A stretch of DNA of 64,000 bases. Origin: Methylohalobius crimeensis 10Ki (lineage in GTDB: Bacteria > Pseudomonadota > Gammaproteobacteria > Methylococcales > Methylothermaceae). The stretch covers positions 124,001-188,000 of the forward strand of contig NZ_ATXB01000001.1 of the NCBI RefSeq assembly GCF_000421465.1, given 5' to 3'. Position 1 is the stretch's first letter. The number at the start of each line of letters is the position of its first letter. A program made the position numbers and the translations under genes. Positions 17,626 to 25,689 of the stretch are shown piece after piece. Below the pieces are notes generated by a model. It did no database searches. It was not told the origin of the DNA and saw only the letters and a program-made list of their open reading frames with translations.

Positions 17626-18003
17626 TCAGTAAGGTCCGGATCTTTCTCCGAAGCCGGTGATCTCGGCGAGAATCGGGCACGAGGGACTGTGGGCGCTGAA
17701 ACCGTCGGCCAACTTGTCGTCCTCCACCGAGCGGCCGCAAGCCGGACAAGGACCATGCTTCAGGTAGACCAGGCTCACGGTATTGGCGACATAGTCCGCG
17801 TAATCGTGATAGGCGGTTTCGCGCTGTCTCCAGCGAAGTCGGTCCAGATAGTACCAGACGAAGCCGATGACCAGCCCGGTGACCGCCCCGAAGACGAAGG
17901 TCGCCGGATCCATCCCGGCCCGAATCGCGGCGAGATAAGAGCCGTAAGCGAATATCAACAGCACGGCGATGCGAAGGTAAAGTAAATAAACGCTCTTATT
18001 CAT
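17626..18003 (-). CDS. Small membrane protein with Cys-rich tail
   Basis: Protein of 125 residues from ATG 18003 (the frame is open further upstream but the membrane segment begins here). Two hydrophobic helices (VYLLYLRIAVLLIFAYGSYL and ATFVFGAVTGLVIGFVWYYL) are followed by a cytoplasmic-type tail with CPACG and HSPSC, a plausible zinc site. No Shine-Dalgarno is evident. Function unknown. Confidence 0.6.
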   Translation of the reverse strand: MNKSVYLLYLRIAVLLIFAYGSYLAAIRAGMDPATFVFGAVTGLVIGFVWYYLDRLRWRQRETAYHDYADYVANTVSLVYLKHGPCPACGRSVEDDKLADGFSAHSPSCPILAEITGFGERSGPY

Positions 18004-18148
18004 AGGGGGAATGTACTCGAGGACCGGCAGGACGTCAATTATTACCACTTGAAGGGAGCGGAATGGGGTTGACAGGGATCCGGGACAGCGCTTAAACCGA
18101 TTGGAGAACAACCCATTTTAACGCCCCCTATAGGACAGGAGTGTTGCC

Positions 18149-20884
18149 ATGGCCGACCTGAAACCCGAGGATAGCGCGCAAAACCGACCTTGGCATCACC
18201 TAACCGCGGAAAAGGTGATCGCCGAATTGCGTAGCGACGAACAGGAGGGAATTTCCGAGGAAGAAGCGGATCGCCGCATTCAGCGCTACGGACCGAACCG
18301 CCTGCCGGAGCCCAAAAAGCGCAGTCTGCTGCTGCGTTTCTTAAGCCACTTCCACAATCTGCTGATTTATATTTTGGTCGCCGCCGCGGCGATCGCCGGA
18401 TTGCTCGGCCATTGGGTGGATACCGGCGTGATTTTTGGCGTGGTGCTGATCAACGCCGTTATCGGCTTTGTGCAGGAGGGAAAAGCGGAAAAAGCCTTGG
18501 ACGCTATCCGCAACATGCTTGCTCCTCGCGCGTCGGTGGTCCGGGACGGTACGCGGCAGAATTTATCCGCCGAAGCATTGGTGCCGGGCGATGTGGTTTT
18601 GCTGGAGCCCGGGGACAAGGTGCCGGCCGATCTGCGTCTGATCAAATCCAAGAATCTACAGATTCAAGAGGCCATTCTTACTGGTGAGTCGTTGCCGGTG
18701 GAAAAATCTCCCACCTCCGTCGATGAGCGAGCGGCTATCGGCGACCGCCGGTCCGTCGCTTTTTCCGGAACCCTGGTGAGTGCTGGCCAAGGAGTTGGCG
18801 TCGTGGTGGCTACCGGCCCCGCCACCGAAATCGGGCGAATCAGCGGCATGTTGGCCGAAGTGGAGCGAGTGACCACCCCGCTGTTACGAAAAATGGACCG
18901 CTTCTCGCGCTGGCTCAGCGTGGCGATCGTGGTCTCGGTGGTGGCCATCTTCGGAGTGGGGGTTTGGCTTCAGGGCCAGGATATGAACACTATGTTCATG
19001 ACCGTCGTCGGTTTGGCGGTGGCGGCGATTCCGGAAGGGTTGCCCGCCATCCTCACCGTCACCCTCGCCCTGGGCGTACAGCGGATGGCGGCTCGCCACG
19101 CCATTCTCCGGCGCCTGCCGGCGGTGGAAACCCTGGGGTCGGTGACGGTGATCTGTTCCGATAAAACCGGCACCCTCACCCGCAATGAAATGACCGTGCG
19201 CACCGTCGCCACGGCCGAGCACACCTTCAAAACCAGCGGCGTGGGCTACGATCTGCACGGCGGATTTACCTTGGATGATGGGGAAATCGAGGCGGCCAAA
19301 TATCCTCACCTTATCGAATTAATGCGCGCCGCCGCCTTGTGCAACGATTCCGCCTTGCGCCCACATCAGGGTCAGTGGATCGTGTCGGGCGATCCGATGG
19401 AAGGCGCCCTGCTCACTGCCGCTTTTAAAGCCGGCCTGGATTATCGGCGCGAGGGTAAACGCGTGCCGCGCACCGACGCCATCCCCTTTGATTCCGATCA
19501 TCGCTTCATGGCCACCTTGAACCACGACCACGATGGTAACGGCTTCATTTGGGTCAAGGGAGCCCCCGAGCGCCTGCTGGAGATGTGTTCGTGGCAGCGA
19601 TCCGGCGACGGTCGCAGCGCGCCCATAGAGTGGGAATACTGGCAGGAGCGGATCGACGCCATCGCCGCCGAGGGCCAGCGGGTGTTGGCGGTGGCGATGC
19701 GTCCGACTCATGCCGATCACGTCGAGCTGATGTTCGACGAGGTGGACCATGACTTGATTCTGCTGGGATTGCTGGGACTGATGGACCCGCCCCGCGAGGA
19801 GGCCATCGCCGCCATCTCCGAGTGCCGTTCCGCCGGCATTCGGGTCAAGATGATCACCGGCGATCACGCCTCCACCGCGCTGGCCATCGCCCGCCAACTC
19901 CGGCTGGAGAATTGCGGGGAAGCGCTCACCGGTCAGGATCTCGATCGGCTGCCTGAGCAGGACTGGGTAGAGGTCAGCGAACGGGTGGACGTGTTCGCCC
20001 GTACCACCCCGGAACACAAGCTCAAGCTGGTGGAAGCGCTCCAAAAATCCGGTCATGTGTTGGCCATGACCGGTGACGGGGTCAATGATGCCCCCGCCTT
20101 GAAGCGGGCCGATGTGGGGGTCGCAATGGGCCGCAACGGTACCGAGGCGGCCAAGGAAGCGGCGGAGATGGTGCTCGCTGACGATAATTTTGCTTCCATT
20201 GCCCAAGCGGTCCGGGAAGGGCGTACTGTCTACGACAATCTGAAAAAGGCGATTTTATTCCTTCTGCCGGTCAACGGAGGTGAGTCCATGACCATAGTGG
20301 TGGCCTTGTTCGCCGGATTGGTCATGCCGATCACTCCCCTCCAGATCCTCTGGGTGAACATGGTCAGTTCCGTAGCGCTGGCCATGGCGCTGGCCTTTGA
20401 GCCCCCCGAACCTAATGTGATGCGGCGCCCGCCGCGTCCACCCGCTGAACCGATTCTGTCCGCATTGCTCTTATGGCGTATTGCCTTCGTTTCGTTCCTG
20501 TTCGTGGTGGGAGTGTTCGGCATTTTCCTCCTTGCCCAAACTGACGGTTCAACCCTGGAGGAAGCCCGTACCTATGCGGTGAACACCCTGGTAACCCTGG
20601 AAATTTTTTATCTGTTTAATGCACGTCATCTCGGTACAACGGCTCTGCATCCGAAACGAATGTTCGGCAACCGGGCGGCACTGATCGCCGTAGTGGTGGT
20701 GATTGTGCTACAACTGACTTTCACCTATGCGCCTTTCATGGAGACCTTTTTCGACACGCGTCCGGTGGATTTCATCCACGGGGCGGAAATCGTCGGCATC
20801 GGTGTCATGCTGTTTTTGATCCTGGAGGCGGAAAAGGGCCTCCGTCTATGGGTGCAGCGGCGGCGCGTCCGACAAGGCCGGTGA
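18149..20884 (+). CDS. P-type cation-transporting ATPase (IIA-like)
   Basis: Integral membrane pump of 911 residues; ACAGGAG precedes the ATG. N-terminal cation-ATPase domain, actuator motif TGES (near residue 178), TM4 IPEGLPAILTVTLALG (near 295), phosphorylation site SDKTGTLT (Asp near 337), KGAPE in the nucleotide domain and the hinge MTGDGVNDAPAL (near 640). The architecture is that of Ca2+-type (SERCA/PMR1) pumps. TM6, however, reads WVNMVSSVALAMALAFEPPE, without the Asp that normally coordinates calcium, so the ion cannot be assigned with confidence. It stands alone between a Cys-tail membrane protein and the cytochrome oxidase cluster. Confidence 0.9.
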   Translation: MADLKPEDSAQNRPWHHLTAEKVIAELRSDEQEGISEEEADRRIQRYGPNRLPEPKKRSLLLRFLSHFHNLLIYILVAAAAIAGLLGHWVDTGVIFGVVLINAVIGFVQEGKAEKALDAIRNMLAPRASVVRDGTRQNLSAEALVPGDVVLLEPGDKVPADLRLIKSKNLQIQEAILTGESLPVEKSPTSVDERAAIGDRRSVAFSGTLVSAGQGVGVVVATGPATEIGRISGMLAEVERVTTPLLRKMDRFSRWLSVAIVVSVVAIFGVGVWLQGQDMNTMFMTVVGLAVAAIPEGLPAILTVTLALGVQRMAARHAILRRLPAVETLGSVTVICSDKTGTLTRNEMTVRTVATAEHTFKTSGVGYDLHGGFTLDDGEIEAAKYPHLIELMRAAALCNDSALRPHQGQWIVSGDPMEGALLTAAFKAGLDYRREGKRVPRTDAIPFDSDHRFMATLNHDHDGNGFIWVKGAPERLLEMCSWQRSGDGRSAPIEWEYWQERIDAIAAEGQRVLAVAMRPTHADHVELMFDEVDHDLILLGLLGLMDPPREEAIAAISECRSAGIRVKMITGDHASTALAIARQLRLENCGEALTGQDLDRLPEQDWVEVSERVDVFARTTPEHKLKLVEALQKSGHVLAMTGDGVNDAPALKRADVGVAMGRNGTEAAKEAAEMVLADDNFASIAQAVREGRTVYDNLKKAILFLLPVNGGESMTIVVALFAGLVMPITPLQILWVNMVSSVALAMALAFEPPEPNVMRRPPRPPAEPILSALLLWRIAFVSFLFVVGVFGIFLLAQTDGSTLEEARTYAVNTLVTLEIFYLFNARHLGTTALHPKRMFGNRAALIAVVVVIVLQLTFTYAPFMETFFDTRPVDFIHGAEIVGIGVMLFLILEAEKGLRLWVQRRRVRQGR

Positions 20885-21031
20885 GCGGAAGCGTGGCGGA
20901 ACGGTCCGCGGTTTGACCCGTTTTGCGGTAGGAGTGGTCGGTCGCCCCTACTTGTAAGTTGATCGGCTTGTGTTATAAAGGAGGCGGTCCCTTTCTTTGG
21001 GCGGTCCATGCTGGATGGGGAGTTGAGCACG

Positions 21032-21448
21032 ATGCCTTGGCTTGTACTCTTACATATTTCGGCCGTGGTGTGCTGGTGCGGGTCCCTGCTTTATATGCCG
21101 GCCTTGCTAGCCGGGGCGCCGCTCCTCCCGCTGGTGAAAGACGAAGGAAACGGCCATCTCGCCAGTTCCCGTCTCCTTTTCACCCTCTTTGCCACCCCGG
21201 CGGCCCTGGTCGCCGTCGCGTCGGGCACCCTGGTGTTCGTTACCGGCGGTATCGTGGCCTTGTGGCTCATCTTGAAACTCACCTTGGTCGCCGGCCTGGT
21301 GTTTTGTCATGTGCTGACCGGCCTGCTGCTCGTCTACGCCTGGCACCATCCGCACCGCAACCCGATGCTGCCTTGCCTGCTGCTGGGCGCCGTTATGACG
21401 GGCTTGATTCTGGCGGTGCTCGGGTTGGTGTTGACCAAACCGTTTTAG
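21032..21448 (+). CDS. CopD-family membrane protein
   Basis: Protein of 138 residues with four hydrophobic helices. The ATG at 21032 is preferred to one at 21008 because GGGGAG lies nine bases upstream. The first helix, LLHISAVVCWCGSLLYMPAL, has the conserved His and aromatic residues of CopD/HemJ-like proteins, and LVFCHVLTGLLLVYAWHH has further His residues, probably for haem or copper. It precedes the cytochrome c oxidase genes, suggesting a part in oxidase metal or haem supply. That role is inferred from neighbourhood only. Confidence 0.75.
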   Translation: MPWLVLLHISAVVCWCGSLLYMPALLAGAPLLPLVKDEGNGHLASSRLLFTLFATPAALVAVASGTLVFVTGGIVALWLILKLTLVAGLVFCHVLTGLLLVYAWHHPHRNPMLPCLLLGAVMTGLILAVLGLVLTKPF

Positions 21449-21487
21449 GAATAGGATATGGCAAATGCCCGGTTCCCGCATCGACCC

Positions 21488-21955
21488 TCAAGATTCGGTC
21501 TCCCTTTCGCCTACCTGGACACCCACCGCGTAGCCGTAGACCAGTTGTCCGCCCAGCACGCTGGCCGCCGCGATCAGGGCGGCGGTGAGCAAGGAGAGAT
21601 AAATGCCCCAGGGCTGCAGGGGAAGCGCCTCCTTGAAGCGCAGCAGCCAGTTGAGCGAAGCCAGCGACAGCATCATGACCGCCATGAGCGCATGGCACCA
21701 GGCGGTGATCAAGCGGCGGATGGCGGGCACGGTGAGCAGATCGATCAGGCCGACCGCCGCCGCCAGCCAGCCCGCCAAGGCGCCGATCCCCGCCAGCCAG
21801 AGGCCGGCCCGCATCCAAAAGGCATCCTGGGTGTAGAGATAGGCCAAATCGACCACCACCAGGCCCAGCAATGCGGCCACCGGGAAATGAATCAACATGG
21901 GGTGAATCGGGTGTCCGGCGATGGCCATGCGACTGCGAATCGGGCGTGGTTCCAT
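21488..21955 (-). CDS. DUF2231 membrane protein
   Basis: Protein of 155 residues with four transmembrane helices and the DUF2231 opening AIAGHPIHPMLIHFPVAALLGLVVVDL. Two further His residues lie in helix three (ITAWCHALMAVMMLSL). This family frequently accompanies terminal oxidases and other redox membrane complexes, but its job is unknown. It is transcribed away from the oxidase genes, with the coxB start only about 20 bases away, so the two must share a very short divergent promoter or coxB is read through from upstream. Confidence 0.8.
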   Translation of the reverse strand: MEPRPIRSRMAIAGHPIHPMLIHFPVAALLGLVVVDLAYLYTQDAFWMRAGLWLAGIGALAGWLAAAVGLIDLLTVPAIRRLITAWCHALMAVMMLSLASLNWLLRFKEALPLQPWGIYLSLLTAALIAAASVLGGQLVYGYAVGVQVGERETES

Positions 21956-21973
21956 AGCGATCTTCCGTTCCGG

Positions 21974-22741
21974 TTGAGAAGGCAGCGGTTCACGGTCTCT
22001 TCCAGTTTAACTTCGCTCTGGGCGGCGGGCACCCTTTTTTTTCTGGGCGGATGCGCCGGGCCCCAGTCCGTGCTGGACCCGGCGGGACCGTCCGCGCGTG
22101 CCATTGCGTGGCTGTGGTGGGGGATGTTTATCTATGCGAGCTTGGTGCTGATCGTTATCGTGGGCTTATGGCTCCATGCCATGCGGCGTGAACCGGCGCC
22201 GGACCGGAAATCGACCAGCCGCCATGCTATCCGCTGGATCGTCGGCGGGGGTGTGGTGTTGCCGGTGGTCAGTTTGGGAATGCTGTTGGCTTTCGGCATT
22301 CCGATCGGACACCGCTTGCTGCCGCTGCCCCTGGAAGCGGGATCGCCGCTTCGGATCGAGGTCACCGGACACCGATGGTGGTGGGAGGTCGTCTATCCCG
22401 AGGCGCGGGTGGCCTTGCGAAACGAACTGCACCTGCCGGCCGGCGTACCGGTGGATATTCGGGTGACCAGTGCCGATGTGATCCATTCCTTCTGGCTCCC
22501 GCGGCTGGGAGGCAAGATCGATGCGATCCCCGGGCACACCAACGTCTTGCGGCTCGTGGCCGACGTCACTGGTAGCTACCCGGGACAGTGCTCGGAATTT
22601 TGCGGCGCCGGACATGCCCGTATGAGACTCGAGGCAAAGGTGCATTCTCCCTCGGATTTCGATGTCTGGCTGCGATCCCGCCAGCGATCGCCGGCCGTGC
22701 CTGAAAACGAAACCGCCTCTCGCAGGCTGGAAGCGCCATGA
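21974..22741 (+). CDS. Cytochrome c oxidase subunit II
   Basis: Copper-bearing subunit that accepts electrons from cytochrome c. I place the start at TTG 21974: it gives an RRQR n-region, a hydrophobic stretch and a lipobox (FLGGC, Cys27), whereas earlier starts would overlap the opposite-strand DUF2231 gene. Two TM helices follow (about residues 36-60 and 84-106). All CuA ligands are present: His171 (VIHSFWLP), Cys206, Glu208, Cys210, His214 and Met217 (CSEFCGAGHARM). No haem-binding C-terminal domain is fused. It overlaps the subunit I-III gene by ATGA. Confidence 0.88.
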   Translation: MRRQRFTVSSSLTSLWAAGTLFFLGGCAGPQSVLDPAGPSARAIAWLWWGMFIYASLVLIVIVGLWLHAMRREPAPDRKSTSRHAIRWIVGGGVVLPVVSLGMLLAFGIPIGHRLLPLPLEAGSPLRIEVTGHRWWWEVVYPEARVALRNELHLPAGVPVDIRVTSADVIHSFWLPRLGGKIDAIPGHTNVLRLVADVTGSYPGQCSEFCGAGHARMRLEAKVHSPSDFDVWLRSRQRSPAVPENETASRRLEAP

Positions 22742-25239
22742 ACGAATCGACAAGCATTCATGGGCAATTCAACGAGGTCTGGGGCAATCCGCGCGGATGG
22801 CGCGCCCTGACCATCGTCAACCACACCACCATCGGGCTTCGCTTCATGCTCACCGGCGGCGCGTTTTTCCTGATCGGCGGGATGCTGGCGATGTTGATGC
22901 GGATTCAATTGGCGCGCCCGGGACGGGATTGGCTCGCGCCCGATACCTACGACCAATTGTTCACCATGCACGGCACGGTGATGATGTTCCTGTTCGCGAT
23001 CCCGATACTCGAAGGGCTGGCCATGTATTTGGTGCCCAAGATGATCGGCGCGCGCGACCTGGTTTTTCCCCGCTTGAGCGCTTTCGGTTATTGGTGCTAT
23101 CTGTTCGGCGGCCTGATCCTGCTTTCCAGCCTGTGTTTGGGGATCGCTCCCAATGTGGGCTGGTTTCTGTACACCCCCTTGAGCGGTCCGGTCTATTCGC
23201 CGGGGCCCAATCCCGATTTCTGGCTGCTCGGCATCACCTTCGTGGAAGTTTCCACCCTGGGGGGCGGCATCGAACTGGCGGCCTCCATCCTGCGCAGCCG
23301 TACCGCCGGCATGGCCCTGCGCCACATGCCGCTGTTCTGCTGGTACATCCTGGTGATGTCGCTGATGATCGTGGTCGGATTTCCGCCCCTGATTCTGGCC
23401 AGCATCCTGCTGGAATTGGAGCGGGCGCTGAACATGCCTTTCTTCGACGTCGCCCGCGGCGGCGATCCGATTCTCTGGCAGCATCTGTTCTGGCTGTTCG
23501 GGCATCCCGAGGTTTATATCATTTTTCTTCCGGGGGCCGGCATCGTGTCGACCTTGGTTCCGGTCTTCGCGCGCCGCCCCATGGTGGGCTATCGTTGGGT
23601 GGTGCTGGCGGTCATCACCACCGGATTTCTCAGCTTCGGCTTGTGGGTGCATCACATGTTCGCCACCGGGATTCCCCACTTGGCGCAGGGCTTTTTCTCG
23701 GTGGCCAGCATGCTGGTGGCGATTCCCACCGGGGTTCAAGTCTTCGCCTGGCTGGCGACCCTGTGGGTCGGGCGGCCGGTTTTCCGACTGCCGATGCTGT
23801 GGGTCACCGGATTTCTGGTGATTTTTCTGGCCGGCGGCCTGACCGGCGTGATGCTGGCCCTGATTCCCTTCAATTGGCAGGTACACGATACTCATTTCGT
23901 GGTCGCCCATTTCCACTACGTCCTGGTGGGGGGCATGCTCTTCCCGTTGATTGCGGGGCTGTATTACTGGCTTCCCCATTTCTCCGGCCGCATGCCCTCG
24001 GATATTTTGGGGCGCTGGGGATTCTGGCTGACCTTCATCGGCTTCAACGCCGGCTTTTTGATTATGCACTTGACCGGCTTGCTGGGGATGCCCCGGCGCG
24101 TCTATACCTATCGGGCGGAACTGGGCTGGGATCTGCCCAATCTGATTACTTCCCTGAGCGGATTCATCCTGGCCATGGGAATCGCCATGATCCTGGTGGA
24201 TCTGGCCTTGCACTGGCGCTTCGGCCGGCCGGCGAAATCCAATCCCTGGGACGCCGACACCCTGGAATGGGCCACGGGCACGCCCCCCAGTCCCTATAAT
24301 TTCATCAGTCTGCCGGCGTGTCCGACGCGCCATCCCTTGTGGGAGCGGCCCGACCTTCAAACCACCATTTCCGAAGGCCGCCATGCCCTCACCACCATCG
24401 GTCACGGCCGCCGCGAAACCTGGGGTTCGGACCCGGTCACCGGCAAGGTGCGGGAGATCATCCATTTGCCCGGCAATTCCCTGCTGCCCTTCTGGGCGGC
24501 GTCGGCCCTGGCGGTGCTGTGCGTCTGCCTGTTGCTCAGGGCTTATGCCTGGGCCGGAATCGCCGCTTTGGTCAGCCTGGGTTTTTTGCTGCGTTGGAGC
24601 TGGGAGAACGGCGCCCATCCCGCGGCGGCGCCCGACGCGCGAACCCTGCCGGGCGAACCGCCGTTGCATTCCAGGACCTTCGACGGTCCCGGCCTGTACG
24701 GGATGGCGATCACCCTGCTCGCCGACGCTTCTTTGTTCGTTTCCTTCCTGTTCGGCTGGTTGTATACCTGGACCGTCGCGCCGGGTGAATGGGGTTCGGG
24801 GGACACCCCCGTCGCCTGGTCCGTCCTGGCGCTCAGCGGTGGCTTGTTGACGGGCGCGGCGTTCTGGTTCCAGCGGGTGGTGCGGTGGCTGCGAACCAAA
24901 ACGGAAAAGCACCTGCCGCGCCACTTGTGGGGCATCGCTTGCGTCGGAGCGGTTCATTGCTTGAGTCTGTTCTGGATTTGGGACGGGGCGGGTCCGAATG
25001 CGACCGGGAACGTGCACGGCGCCATTTTGACGGTATTTTGGGCCTACCTTTTGTGCCACAGCGGCTTGGCCACTCTGATGACCGGACTGCAAGCCTGGCG
25101 GGCGGGCGTCGGTTACGTCACCCCGGCGATTCCCTACGAACCCCGGGTGGTCGCGCTTTGGTGGCTGTACACGGCGGGCGTGTTCTGGGTTGGTTTCGCC
25201 ATCCTGGCGCTCGTTTCCCTGACCCGAGGAGGTGCCTGA
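22738..25239 (+). CDS. Cytochrome c oxidase subunit I-III fusion
   Basis: Protein of 833 residues. Residues ~20-530 are subunit I, with FTMHGTVMMFLF (haem ligand), FGHPEVYIIFLPGAGI (CuB His and the cross-linked Tyr), VHHMFATG (CuB His pair) and HDTHFVVAHFHYVL (haem a/a3 His). Residues ~610-833 are subunit III-like (LYGMAITLLADASLFVSFLFGW and further TM helices). Such fusions occur in several aa3-type oxidases. It would form the proton-pumping oxygen reductase with the upstream subunit II. No assembly genes for haem A or copper are adjacent except the CopD-like gene. Confidence 0.92.
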   Translation: MNESTSIHGQFNEVWGNPRGWRALTIVNHTTIGLRFMLTGGAFFLIGGMLAMLMRIQLARPGRDWLAPDTYDQLFTMHGTVMMFLFAIPILEGLAMYLVPKMIGARDLVFPRLSAFGYWCYLFGGLILLSSLCLGIAPNVGWFLYTPLSGPVYSPGPNPDFWLLGITFVEVSTLGGGIELAASILRSRTAGMALRHMPLFCWYILVMSLMIVVGFPPLILASILLELERALNMPFFDVARGGDPILWQHLFWLFGHPEVYIIFLPGAGIVSTLVPVFARRPMVGYRWVVLAVITTGFLSFGLWVHHMFATGIPHLAQGFFSVASMLVAIPTGVQVFAWLATLWVGRPVFRLPMLWVTGFLVIFLAGGLTGVMLALIPFNWQVHDTHFVVAHFHYVLVGGMLFPLIAGLYYWLPHFSGRMPSDILGRWGFWLTFIGFNAGFLIMHLTGLLGMPRRVYTYRAELGWDLPNLITSLSGFILAMGIAMILVDLALHWRFGRPAKSNPWDADTLEWATGTPPSPYNFISLPACPTRHPLWERPDLQTTISEGRHALTTIGHGRRETWGSDPVTGKVREIIHLPGNSLLPFWAASALAVLCVCLLLRAYAWAGIAALVSLGFLLRWSWENGAHPAAAPDARTLPGEPPLHSRTFDGPGLYGMAITLLADASLFVSFLFGWLYTWTVAPGEWGSGDTPVAWSVLALSGGLLTGAAFWFQRVVRWLRTKTEKHLPRHLWGIACVGAVHCLSLFWIWDGAGPNATGNVHGAILTVFWAYLLCHSGLATLMTGLQAWRAGVGYVTPAIPYEPRVVALWWLYTAGVFWVGFAILALVSLTRGGA

Positions 25240-25574
25240 TGCCGGCCCCCCATCATCCCATCCAACTGGTGCTCGGGTTGAGCGTCTGGTTCGCGTGGTT
25301 GAGCGTGACTTACGGCTTGTTGGCGGTCGCCTGCGAATTCGCGCCCCAGCCGGCGGAACAAGGGGCGCGCACCTGGATCAATCTGGTTTTGTTCCTGCTG
25401 ACGGTGGCCACCGCCGCTTTGTTGCTGGTTTGGGCGAATCTCTGCCGGCGGTCGGATGACCGCGACCCTTCCCGCCGCTTCATCGCCCGATTGGCCGCCG
25501 TCCTCCACCTCGTCGCCGCCTTGGCCACCCTGGGGATGGGCGTCAAGCTGTTGCTGTTGCCACCGTGTCTGTAA
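25239..25574 (+). CDS. Small membrane protein ending the oxidase operon
   Basis: Protein of 111 residues whose ATG overlaps the preceding stop by one base (TGATG), so it is coupled to the subunit I-III gene. Three hydrophobic helices are visible (VLGLSVWFAWLSVTYGLLAV, INLVLFLLTVATAALLLVWA and LAAVLHLVAALATLGMGVKLLLL). Comparable small proteins close oxidase operons in other proteobacteria, and an accessory or stabilising role is inferred. No specific family is recognised. Confidence 0.75.
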   Translation: MPAPHHPIQLVLGLSVWFAWLSVTYGLLAVACEFAPQPAEQGARTWINLVLFLLTVATAALLLVWANLCRRSDDRDPSRRFIARLAAVLHLVAALATLGMGVKLLLLPPCL

Positions 25575-25628
25575 GAGCCTGTTTTAATTCTCGGGTAAGG
25601 GGTAGGGTAATCGCGAACATTTCAATTA

Positions 25629-25671
25629 GATCCACCCTCATCCTGGCCTTCTCCCGCCAGCGGGAGAAGGG
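25629..25671. repeat. Dispersed REP-like palindrome, copy 2
   Basis: CCTTCTCCCGC (25647-25657) and GCGGGAGAAGG (25660-25670) form a perfect 11-bp stem around CA. The flank ATCCACCCTCATCCT matches, in inverse orientation, the flank of the copy at 45,973. It sits between the converging oxidase operon and cysI and may double as a bidirectional terminator. Confidence 0.8.
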
Positions 25672-25689
25672 AGTCGATTCATAACCTTC

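Noticed and set aside
22576-25092. Long open frame (about 838 codons) antisense to the cytochrome oxidase genes
   Set aside because: It is the complement of subunit I-III and subunit II, which have strong family motifs; the antisense protein is a Gln/His/Gly-rich low-complexity translation typical of GC-rich shadow frames.
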